A DNA stretch of 52,308 nt. It comes from Guillardia theta CCMP2712. Its lineage: Eukaryota; Cryptophyceae; Pyrenomonadales; Geminigeraceae. Each line of letters starts with the position of its first letter. Within the stretch, counting starts at the first letter, position 1. Made by a program: the position numbers and the translations under genes. The stretch is taken from contig NW_005434562.1 of the NCBI RefSeq assembly GCF_000315625.1, forward strand, positions 168,515 through 220,822, given 5' to 3'. Below are positions 45,043 through 52,308 of this stretch, one piece after another. The notes beneath the pieces are model-generated. The model saw only the letters and a program-made list of their open reading frames with translations. It was not told where the DNA came from and made no database searches.

Positions 45043-48000
45043 TCATATCTCGAAGTCGAAGATAAATTCACCGAACCCGGAGATGGCGGCTCTCACGGAA
45101 TCCCCCACATGGATTGACTGCTCCATCGCCGCGCCCTCCAGTTGCTTCGCGCTTTCCATGGCTTGTCCGATGATGTGGTAGCGAGGCTGCAGCTTTCCTA
45201 CCGCTCCTGCTCCGCATGTGCCAAGAGCCACTCCAATCCGACATCTCAAGTCGATTTTCCACTCCTTGCTCTGCGTCTTAACCGTTTCCAGAAGCTGCTT
45301 CGCAAGCCTTACCATGCTCTTGCACACCACACGCTCTGTTGTGTCGGTAACCCATCCCGCGCACACATATGCATCTCCAATGGTATCAATCTTGAATACA
45401 CGGTGAGCTCGCCCGACGCACAAGTCGAACTTGGAGAAGAGGGTGTGAATGAGCTTGGCGACTTCCATTGGCTCCATCTTCGATACCATCTCTGTGTAGC
45501 TGCACAGGTCGAGGTGCAGAACTACAGCTCGACGAGATCTGTAGGAGATCTTGCCGGTGCTCACGATCTCGTGCGCAATGTCCTCCGGGAACAAGTCATT
45601 AAGTATCTTGATGATCGATTTGTACTCCTCTTGGATCACGCGAGAAACTTTCCACTGCAGTCTCACCCCAAAGTTTCCATCGCGCAGCAACTGGTTGCTG
45701 AAGTATCCAGCGAAGAGCACAAAGAAGGAAAAGCCCGAGGAGATGTTTGCAAATATCACACGCACTAGCACGAAAGTGATGACTAGCGTGCAGACGACGA
45801 AATAAGTGTGCCGCTGCACTGAGGTGCCGCAAAGCAGAAGGTTGAAGTAGGAGAAGCTGGGGCCAAAAATCAAGCTGATCCCTGTGCAGTTGACGAATGA
45901 TAGGCAAAATAAAAGCGAGCAGTAAAAGACTGTCTGGCATAAGAACAGAGCCGAGCGCCAGAACTCCACTTTACGTCCAAGACCTTGCAAGGAACCCTTG
46001 GGAACAAAGAATGAGATGGGTTTGATCCTTAGGCAAACACAGTAAGATAGGAACGAGCCTATCAGACAGACGACACTCATGCCTCCCACAACTAGTCTCA
46101 AGTTGACCACTTGCCTCTTTCGATGCTGAAAAGTCTCAGTTGTGAAGATGCTCAAGGACAGAAGGTATTCGAAGATGACGATACTCGCAACCGAGCAGCA
46201 TAAGAGCCCAAGAATCACTCTCCGAAAGTTACGTGGTGCTCGAAACTGTAGAAATTCTTCTTCTGTGCGCTGGTCCAAGAAGCAGCACCAGAAGGGGTGG
46301 ATCTCTTGCTTCTTGAAAGTGAGCTGCAGAGAAGCATCATTGCTCATGAATGCTTTCCAAGCCGGATCTTGAGCGTCAGCTGACGATATCATGTCAAGGT
46401 CGCTTAAAGGGTTGCTTGAGCTTGAGATTCCAGCATCTGTTCCTGAGGAAGAAACTCTATTCCTGAACTGCTCGAAGCACTTATCCTCGTTCTCACCGTT
46501 TCTGGTCTTCGGTTGCATCGCAATGAAGGGCAAAGAGTTTCCGTCTGACGATACGTGCACGAAATAACACGTCATCAATCCTTTACCTTTTACATCAATC
46601 GTTGGTTTTTCTACAAGGGAAATCTCCGGGAAATTTCCACGCTTCAAGACATCCATCACGGACTGCGTACATAAGATTCTACTCGGCTCTGAGTGCGAGC
46701 ACATTCTCGCGCTCGTGTTAATAGTGTCTCCAAAAAGGCAGTAAAATCTTCTTTGATATCCAACTACAGCTCCTGCCACGGGGCCTGAACTGATACCCAC
46801 TTTCGCCCAAAGAACGTGTCCTGAAGCAGAGAAATATAATCGAGCACGTCGTATCAGACAATCTGCCAGCTGAATCATTCTGCGTGTTGAGTAGAGGACA
46901 TACTCGTCATGGTGCATTGGTGCATCGAAAGGATTGGCTGATCTTGGACATGCGATTACATAAGAGTCTTGAATGTGATGATACTTGAACATGCCAAAAG
47001 ATTCCACAATTGCATCAAAATCCGAAAAAACTTTGTCAATGAAATTGAACACTTTGAGGTTGCTTGTTGTTCCTCTCGTTACTTCAGGAGAAAGGGAAAG
47101 GAACATGATCGTGCAATGCTCCATTGTATTGCCGATGATTGAATTGGCGGACTCAGCCATCAACCTGGTGTGTAGAGATCGTGGGATGATTGTGCACAAC
47201 AAGCCATTTGTTTGCTCAATCGAAATCTTCAAGCCTTTCTCCCGAAAGTAGCGTTCTCGGGCACAAGATATCCTGGAATGACAGAGATAAGTCGTGGCAA
47301 TGGTAATGATCGCATGCAGAAAGACGATAGGCAAGTGTAAGTTTAGATTCAGCCCGCATAGCATCCCAGCCCCAAGCAAACTCAAAACCTGAATTACGCA
47401 GACTGAGAAAGCTGCCTGCCCGTCTATTGCTGCAGTGATCGGCAGAAAGCACCCCATGAAGGTGTAGACAGCAAGAGACTCAGGGGAAGTCAGCCGGGGA
47501 ACACATCCAGCATCTTCATGCGAGTATGTCGTCGAGTACCTCAAGTTCGTCTCGATGGGATTAGAGTCTGTGCAGCTCCAGGTCCAGGGAAATCCTTGCT
47601 GGATACCGATAGTGAGATTGACATAGGGAGAGATGTAGCCGACGGTCATAGACCTTCTGAGGTCTGCAATGAGCTTCCTTGCAAGCTCCGACTGGAACAG
47701 CAGACAGATCCAGAACGAGCAAACTAGGTCTTTGTTTCTTCCCCGAGATAGAAAATTCTCTGTAGATGGCAAAATGTATATACACAAAAATACGAGACAT
47801 AAGACTGTGGTGGACAAAAACAAAAGCCCATGAACTTGACGCAGGGCACTGTTGTCCTCGACTTGTTCACCATAAAAGATCTGAAGCGCAAAACAAAAAT
47901 AAAATATTCCAACCGACACTAAAAGCCTCTGGAAAGTCGCTCGTGAACGAGAAAAATCTAATTTCCGGAACTCATCTTCATCATCCTTGTTTTGAGGCTG

Positions 48001-48045
48001 GGAAGTAATGTGTTGGAACTCAAGTCCAAGGCCCCTCAAAGGCAT
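45043..48045 (-). CDS. Transmembrane class III nucleotide cyclase with two catalytic domains
   Basis: A single 1000-residue uninterrupted frame, starting MPLRGLGLEFQH at 48045. Layout is membrane cluster, C1, membrane cluster, C2, as in mammalian transmembrane adenylyl cyclases. C1 (about 47130-46550) reads CTIMFLSLSPEVT, KYHHIQDSYVIAC, AKVGISSGPVAGAVVG and RRFYCLFGDTINTSARM: the first metal Asp is replaced by Ser, while the transition-state Asn and Arg are kept. C2 (about 45560-45080) reads AVVLHLDLCSYTEMVSKM, VFKIDTIGDAYVCAG, RIGVALGTCGAGAVG and RYHIIGQAMESAKQLEG: both metal Asp are kept, but Asn and Arg become Glu and Gln. Together they can form one complete site. The residues that set base choice (His and Cys in C1) are neither typical AC (Lys/Asp) nor GC (Glu/Cys), so cAMP or cGMP cannot be decided. 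It ends FIFDFEI at 45043. Confidence 0.88.
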   Translation of the reverse strand: MPLRGLGLEFQHITSQPQNKDDEDEFRKLDFSRSRATFQRLLVSVGIFYFCFALQIFYGEQVEDNSALRQVHGLLFLSTTVLCLVFLCIYILPSTENFLSRGRNKDLVCSFWICLLFQSELARKLIADLRRSMTVGYISPYVNLTIGIQQGFPWTWSCTDSNPIETNLRYSTTYSHEDAGCVPRLTSPESLAVYTFMGCFLPITAAIDGQAAFSVCVIQVLSLLGAGMLCGLNLNLHLPIVFLHAIITIATTYLCHSRISCARERYFREKGLKISIEQTNGLLCTIIPRSLHTRLMAESANSIIGNTMEHCTIMFLSLSPEVTRGTTSNLKVFNFIDKVFSDFDAIVESFGMFKYHHIQDSYVIACPRSANPFDAPMHHDEYVLYSTRRMIQLADCLIRRARLYFSASGHVLWAKVGISSGPVAGAVVGYQRRFYCLFGDTINTSARMCSHSEPSRILCTQSVMDVLKRGNFPEISLVEKPTIDVKGKGLMTCYFVHVSSDGNSLPFIAMQPKTRNGENEDKCFEQFRNRVSSSGTDAGISSSSNPLSDLDMISSADAQDPAWKAFMSNDASLQLTFKKQEIHPFWCCFLDQRTEEEFLQFRAPRNFRRVILGLLCCSVASIVIFEYLLSLSIFTTETFQHRKRQVVNLRLVVGGMSVVCLIGSFLSYCVCLRIKPISFFVPKGSLQGLGRKVEFWRSALFLCQTVFYCSLLFCLSFVNCTGISLIFGPSFSYFNLLLCGTSVQRHTYFVVCTLVITFVLVRVIFANISSGFSFFVLFAGYFSNQLLRDGNFGVRLQWKVSRVIQEEYKSIIKILNDLFPEDIAHEIVSTGKISYRSRRAVVLHLDLCSYTEMVSKMEPMEVAKLIHTLFSKFDLCVGRAHRVFKIDTIGDAYVCAGWVTDTTERVVCKSMVRLAKQLLETVKTQSKEWKIDLRCRIGVALGTCGAGAVGKLQPRYHIIGQAMESAKQLEGAAMEQSIHVGDSVRAAISGFGEFIFDFEI

Positions 48046-49607
48046 GGCAATCTTCTGATCCCACCCTCAGGTTAGGCTATATTTCGAGTTCTAAAGCATA
48101 CATGAACATGAATATGGTATAGCCCAAAGCAAGAAGTCAGACAGGAAACGGAACCAAGGTCAATCGTCGCTTGAAGCGGAAGACAGTCCTTGTGCGGCTC
48201 CAACGTAAGGAGAGATTGAGCTTCAGGCAAAGATGAAGTAGAAGATGACAGGGAAGATATGGAAGGAGAGTTTCAAGACGTCGAGGAGATTAGACGGGGA
48301 CGCGGGGAGATTCGGGAGGGCGTGAAGGAACGGGCGGGGACGGAAGGAAGTGGAGGGAACGAATCGCGGAATACTAGGGGGTGGGGTAATGGGTTCCAGT
48401 GGTGGGTAGGGTGTGCCATCGTGTGGGGAAAAATGCATATGAGCAAGGGGGTGATGAAGGGGGTCGGGTAGTCTACACCGGGTGGGGCGTATTCAAATGA
48501 GGGTAGGGTCACTACGAGCGTGCAGGGCAGTTGTATAAATATGTAGTATTTTTATAGTTTTAAGTTGAACGAAGAGTTCTTATATTGGCAGTAAAAAGGG
48601 CTACTGGGTTTTTTTATTTAGTATGGGCTATAATGGCCTTTACACATGGGTTTAGATAGTTTAGTTTAGAGAGTTTGGCAGCATATGTACGGGCGACCAT
48701 CCTCAAGGGCGGCAACCGTGAACTATGAGGGCCTGCCCATTCGACTGATTGGGCGGGATGACGATGCGCCAGTCGTAAGTAGCTGAGGGCCGAGTGTGCT
48801 GCCAGGCTACGGTCACGCCGGTCACCGCCGCCGGGTACTAAGGACAACAACCAGGGGGATGGCCGCTAGCCGAGCAGCTTAATAACACTTGACTTATTTG
48901 ACATAATTACGTTGTATGGTTTTGGTCACATGACACTTCTCACGTTCTACTGATTTGACCACATGACACTTTTCCTTCGTGACTTTTTTGACGTATTACA
49001 CTTTTCCTTCGTGACTCAACTATGAACAACTGCCTTCTTATCTCTCTCACTTTCCCTTATCATTCTCGTCAGGCTTTAACATGATTTCAGCAAGGGGGCG
49101 GGAAGGCATGGCGCAGCCTTGCCGCGGGAGCTTGCTCCCCCCTTGGTGACCAATGGCCGTTCTGCCGTTCTGCCGTTCTGCACGTGGTCCCGGAGAAACA
49201 ATCATCATTGATGAAACTCTGCTGTTCTGCACCGTGGCAGGTATGGAGGGTGGAGGGTTTGATTTTGCTCCTCCAAATTTTTTTTTGATTTTCCCCAATT
49301 CAACTTTCAACCCTCCACACCCTCCAAACCCTCCATACCCTCCACTAACCCCCTTTCTCTATTACCATTTCACTCTTCAAATGTATATGGAAGGTTTGTG
49401 GAGGGTTCCTTTTATTGTGGAGGGTTTATGCTTACCTTTAATCTCTCTCTCTAGTTCTGGTCTTATAATATAATTGGCTATTTTATCCTCTTCTAATAGT
49501 AAATACACCATTTACCTTTTATAATAAATTGATTTTAACTTTTTGTTTATTATTGTCACCCACCACTGGCCCATATTTATTTATTTCTTTTCTCTCCAAA
49601 AATCAAA
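48046..49607. other. Gene-poor region turning AT-rich; repeat and inverted-repeat content
   Basis: 48220-48530 is G-rich. 48690-48880 is a moderately GC-rich block with short inverted repeats (for example GCCCA...TGGGC near 48737-48756). 48900-49020 has repeated ACACTTTTCC/CGTGACT motifs. 49157-49183 has GTTCTGCC repeats. 49240-49440 carries several GGAGGG(T)/CCCTCC(A) motifs in both orientations around an AT-rich core. 49460-49600 is strongly AT-rich. No protein gene supported. Confidence 0.5.
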
Positions 49608-49826
49608 ATGAATAAAGATATCTATATGAAACAATACAGAAAATATAAACGTGATTATATTAACTATATACAGGACATTCTTCTTAAAATACTACGCGAT
49701 GATAAAGCATTATCCACGCTCTTAAATGCTAATCTTATTACTCAAGATGATATAGAATACCTTAAAACGCATAAAGAAACCGCTAGAGCTTTAAAACAAA
49801 CTTCTGGTTTAGGGTTTAGGGTTTAG
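49608..49826 (+). CDS. AT-rich ORF truncated by telomere-type repeats, origin unknown
   Basis: A 72-codon ATG frame starting MNKDIYMKQYRKYKRDYI with helical character and many A/T-ending codons, very unlike the GC-rich genes to its left. The last codons (about GLGFRV, TAG) are translated from the TTTAGGG array, so the natural 3' end is missing. A strongly AT-rich leader precedes it. Such composition is typical of nucleomorph, mitochondrial or large-DNA-virus/virophage-type DNA, but I recognise no homologue. It may be a broken gene fragment. Confidence 0.35.
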   Translation: MNKDIYMKQYRKYKRDYINYIQDILLKILRDDKALSTLLNANLITQDDIEYLKTHKETARALKQTSGLGFRV

Positions 49827-49827
49827 G
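49806..49827 (+). repeat. Interstitial telomere-type repeat, first array (TTTAGGG)3
   Basis: About three tandem TTTAGGG units fused directly to the AT-rich ORF. The G-rich strand reads left to right, so the telomeric end would face right. Confidence 0.9.
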
Positions 49828-49986
49828 TCTCTTGCCAATCTCATGGGGAGGAATTGCTCGATGTTTTTGTAACCTACTAAGCGCCACCCTCCTGGCTGCC
49901 CCCGGGTGATCAGTCCTCGGATGATGGGTACGATTGCGTGTGCAGGCGCCAGAGTTATGGACATCTTTTGTGTTGCCTGGTTTCTC

Positions 49987-50058
49987 GGGTTTAGGGTTTA
50001 GGGTTTAGGGGTTAGGGTTTAGGGGTTAGGGGTTAGGGGTTAGGGGTTAGGGTTTAGG
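49987..50058 (+). repeat. Interstitial telomere-type repeat, second array (TTTAGGG/TTAGGGG)
   Basis: About ten units mixing TTTAGGG with TTAGGGG variants, in the same orientation as the first array and 160 bp to its right. The variant mixture is typical of degenerate proximal telomere DNA. The array abuts a 19-bp tandem repeat. Confidence 0.92.
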
Positions 50059-50191
50059 AGGCGCCGTTATTTTCGGCAGGCGCCGTTATTTTCGGCAGGC
50101 GCCGTTATTTTCGGCAGGCGCCGTTATTTTCGGCAGGCGCCGTTATTTTCGGCAGGCGCCGTTATTTTCGGCAGGCGCCGTTATTTTCGGC
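50059..50191 (+). repeat. 19-bp tandem repeat, seven perfect copies
   Basis: Unit AGGCGCCGTTATTTTCGGC repeated seven times without visible change, starting at the end of the telomere-type array and stopping about 90 bp before the long ORF. Each unit contains GGCGCC and a GCCG...CGGC inverted repeat. It could be an untranslated-region repeat of the adjacent element. Confidence 0.93.
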
Positions 50192-50283
50192 AGCATGGCT
50201 CCTCGTCAGGTGTAGGGGAAGCCGCCAGGGCGCCAAGGAAGCTGCAAGCAAGAGGTTTGTATACTTCAAATAGCTTTCTAAGT

Positions 50284-52308
50284 ATGGTTCTTCAGTATGA
50301 TGAAAATGTTCGCAACCTGCTGTATCGGAGATCATGCCAATACACGCAGAGCGGACTTGTGGATGCCTCTGTCCTCGAAGCTGATCTCGTCGAGAGGGTG
50401 AAGAGCTTCGCGAAGCGTTATCCGAACAGCAGGACAGCCCAGGCTTGCAAGGCTGTGGAGGGATGCACCCCCGACGCTATCGCAGAAGCCATCCGCTCGA
50501 CATGTCAGCAGGCACGACGTGAGTTTCTGCAAGAAGCGATGACTGGATGGAGTGACGCATCCAGAGAGTGGTTTATGCAGCAGATTGAAGAAGCCAAGAA
50601 GGAGAAGGTCGAGACATACACCGCCTCAGCAGGCAACGAGGTGACTTCCTTCATCTCCATGACTCTCCTGGGCATCTCCTCGGTGTATGTCAACCATGAA
50701 GAAAAGCTGAAGAAGAAATTTGAAGAGATCGGACTGATCGTAGACTCAGTGCAAGAGAGTAAAGCAATCATGTGGAAGGCTCCGTATAGACCCGAGATAG
50801 CGAGTGCTGAGGAGATCCCGGTGACTGTTTCCTTCCTCCGCAATGCACAAGCGGAGAAGCTCTGGCAGGGAAGAGAGGACTTCGCGATCGATGGTCGCAA
50901 GTTCACAGCTGTACATGTGAGCATCGTGCACGATCGATCTTTCAAGATTCGAGCCAAGAGAGGACCCTGGGGCAAAGGGGGCAGCTTGGCAGAGCTGACT
51001 CACCTGCTAACCTTGGGCGGCATGACAACGGCTGAGATAGCTGCCGTCTATCGCTACCAGCTGCTGCGCCAGTCCCTTGCAGCGGTCCAACTCCAGCCGC
51101 TGGCAGGCATGCTGGTCGCTGGGGCGCCAGGACAGCAAGTCCACAAAGGCTTAGGTCAGAAAGGCTTCATCGCTGTAGGGGCCAACGTCATCTGGAGACA
51201 GAGGGAGGTGGAGTGGATCGTCTCCTCGAGCTGCCCAGAGGCGAATGATACAGCATTTCGAGCTTTCCGAGAGAGCGAAGCGATGGAGGGAGTACACCTG
51301 ACTCTGTTCAGCGAGGACCCGAAGATCAGAGAGGCGCTCGCAGTCGAGTTGACAGCTGATCGCTTTGTGTCCAGAAATAAGTTGAAGAAGGCATCAAGGA
51401 TGCAGAAGAAGGCAGGCGGCAAGGACGGCAAGGAGATCAAGATCATCATCAAGTCGACGGCGGCATCTGGTCGCTTCACGAGGAAGGAGATGGAGGGGCT
51501 GTGCAACGGCGGCAACACGTCTATCGCAAGAGTCAAGAGAGTCTTGTTGGAGATCGCTAACAGGCTCGAGATCAACGTTGAAGGCATCGACATGGAGGAG
51601 GATTTGAACACCAAGTCCTGGAACGGGTCCAAGCTATGCATCCTCCTCGGCTCCACGGAGGATGCTCGACGCATGATGAAGGAGCTGCCCTTCTATCTCG
51701 AAGGCGCAGCAACCAAGCTCGAAGCAGTCGGCTTCGACAAGGAGCCTGACTCTGAGGCGGCTGGTCAGCGGGGCACCAGCGACGCAGCGCAGCGACAGGA
51801 GGAGAGCGAGGGAGAGTGGCTGGAGTTTACAGACCTGGAGAGGATCACAATGGAGGCAGCATCTCCGTCAAGCCAAGAGGACATGCAGCTCGTCAGCGAG
51901 CTGTCAGCAGTCATCGAAGATGCAGCTTCTTTGAACGAGGCAGGGACGAGCGAGCCGATCAAGCTGGTCCTGGACAAGGCCGTTGGCAACCTCCACGACA
52001 CGTTCTACTCTCCGGGGAGCCTGGAGTTCATGTCGCTGGGAGAGTGGGCGAAGATGCCAGAGGAGCAGGGAGTTGGGCGCAACGTTCTCAAGGAGAAGCT
52101 GGGGAAGTGGCTGCAGAGCAAGCGCTGGACTCGCGTGCAAGGAGAGAGCAAGAAGGCAAGGAGGGGCAGCGCGTTCTCGCCACGGGCAACGGCAGCTGCT
52201 GAGCTTGAGCAGGAGGCGGAGAGCGACGACATAGAGCGTCGATCTCTTAGCTTCCTGTTCATAGCACTGAGTAAATTCGTGAGGGCGTCGGATACAACTA
52301 TAAAATGA
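50284..52308 (+). CDS. Retroelement ORF1-like protein (gag-like), function unassigned
   Basis: A 674-codon intronless frame, taking the first ATG (50284, MVLQYDENVRNLLYRRSCQY); the longer frame opens only with TTG. It has no domain I can name with certainty. The N-terminal half is helical with charged segments (REFLQEAMTGWSDASREWFM), followed by an alpha/beta region with VTVSFLRNAQAEKLW and FTAVHVSIVHDRSFKIRAKR, which resembles nucleic-acid-binding RRM/gag-like folds of LINE ORF1 proteins. A basic stretch (KLKKASRMQKKAGGKDGKEI) and an acidic, low-complexity C-terminus follow. The TGA at 52306-52308 overlaps an ATG (ATGA), so a second frame may begin beyond the window. Position beside telomere-type repeats and tandem units also suits a mobile element. 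A host gene remains possible. Confidence 0.5.
   Translation: MVLQYDENVRNLLYRRSCQYTQSGLVDASVLEADLVERVKSFAKRYPNSRTAQACKAVEGCTPDAIAEAIRSTCQQARREFLQEAMTGWSDASREWFMQQIEEAKKEKVETYTASAGNEVTSFISMTLLGISSVYVNHEEKLKKKFEEIGLIVDSVQESKAIMWKAPYRPEIASAEEIPVTVSFLRNAQAEKLWQGREDFAIDGRKFTAVHVSIVHDRSFKIRAKRGPWGKGGSLAELTHLLTLGGMTTAEIAAVYRYQLLRQSLAAVQLQPLAGMLVAGAPGQQVHKGLGQKGFIAVGANVIWRQREVEWIVSSSCPEANDTAFRAFRESEAMEGVHLTLFSEDPKIREALAVELTADRFVSRNKLKKASRMQKKAGGKDGKEIKIIIKSTAASGRFTRKEMEGLCNGGNTSIARVKRVLLEIANRLEINVEGIDMEEDLNTKSWNGSKLCILLGSTEDARRMMKELPFYLEGAATKLEAVGFDKEPDSEAAGQRGTSDAAQRQEESEGEWLEFTDLERITMEAASPSSQEDMQLVSELSAVIEDAASLNEAGTSEPIKLVLDKAVGNLHDTFYSPGSLEFMSLGEWAKMPEEQGVGRNVLKEKLGKWLQSKRWTRVQGESKKARRGSAFSPRATAAAELEQEAESDDIERRSLSFLFIALSKFVRASDTTIK

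Noticed and set aside
45142-45768. Plus-strand 208-residue frame
   Set aside because: Lies antisense to the well-supported C2 domain of the cyclase.
50059-50191. Tandem units as a CRISPR array
   Set aside because: Units are directly adjacent with no spacers, and the genome is eukaryotic.
1-52308. tRNA or rRNA genes
   Set aside because: Scanned by eye for B-box GGTTCRANNCC contexts and conserved rRNA segments; the few TTCGA matches lie in coding exons and do not fold as tRNAs.

Overview
This is a nuclear window from a eukaryotic microalga, most likely a cryptophyte of the Guillardia theta type. It has about a dozen and a half protein genes on both strands, many short GT-AG introns (some only about 45 nt), moderate-to-high GC coding sequence, and simple repeats packed into the introns. 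A short-chain dehydrogenase begins with a signal peptide ending ASG-F, the signature of plastids of red-algal secondary origin. A flagellar assembly gene (LRRC56/ODA8 type) points to a flagellate. The species assignment is inference; no rRNA or plastid marker is present.

Layout. 1-1.4 kb: 3'-truncated plastid-type SDR (-). 2.5-5.9 kb: uncharacterised multi-exon gene (+). 6.0-8.3 kb: RlmN-type radical SAM RNA methyltransferase (-). 8.7-9.1 kb: GC-rich, hairpin-rich stretch of unknown nature. 9.6-11.3 kb: APC10 (+). 11.5-20.6 kb: myosin locus (-) encoding a LOTUS-like domain and motor, then, probably in the same transcript, a PDZ domain and a GBP-like P-loop domain; it contains a 100-base assembly gap. 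22.3-24.9 kb: LRRC56 (-). 26.1-29.4 kb: TPR/J-domain co-chaperone (+). 29.8-31.9 kb: MPPED-type phosphoesterase (+). 32.3-33.1 kb: EF-hand protein (+). 33.3-36.3 kb: LMBRD2-like membrane protein (-). 37.2-37.6 kb: 70-residue single-span membrane protein split over three exons (-). 38.4-39.6 kb: PEX11-like protein (+). 39.8-42.9 kb: zinc-ribbon/SAM-domain protein (-). 43.6-44.6 kb: membrane RING-H2 ligase (+). 45.0-48.0 kb: intronless transmembrane class III nucleotide cyclase (-).

From 48 kb rightwards the character changes. There is a gene-poor, AT-rich island, an AT-rich ORF that runs directly into TTTAGGG telomere-type repeats, a second telomere-type array, seven copies of a 19-bp tandem repeat, and a long open frame (50284-52308) that looks like ORF1 of a non-LTR retroelement. 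That frame ends at the last base of the window with overlapping ATGA. This resembles a former or present subtelomere, or telomere-associated mobile DNA.

The genes do not form one pathway, as expected for a eukaryote. Themes are organelle-targeted enzymes (SDR, RlmN), membrane signalling (cyclase, EF-hand, RING-H2, LMBRD2) and motility or trafficking (myosin, LRRC56, PEX11). The most unusual items are the myosin fusion, the reciprocally degenerate cyclase active sites and the telomere-repeat/retroelement junction. All exon boundaries were read by eye from splice motifs and reading frames and are approximate where stated.
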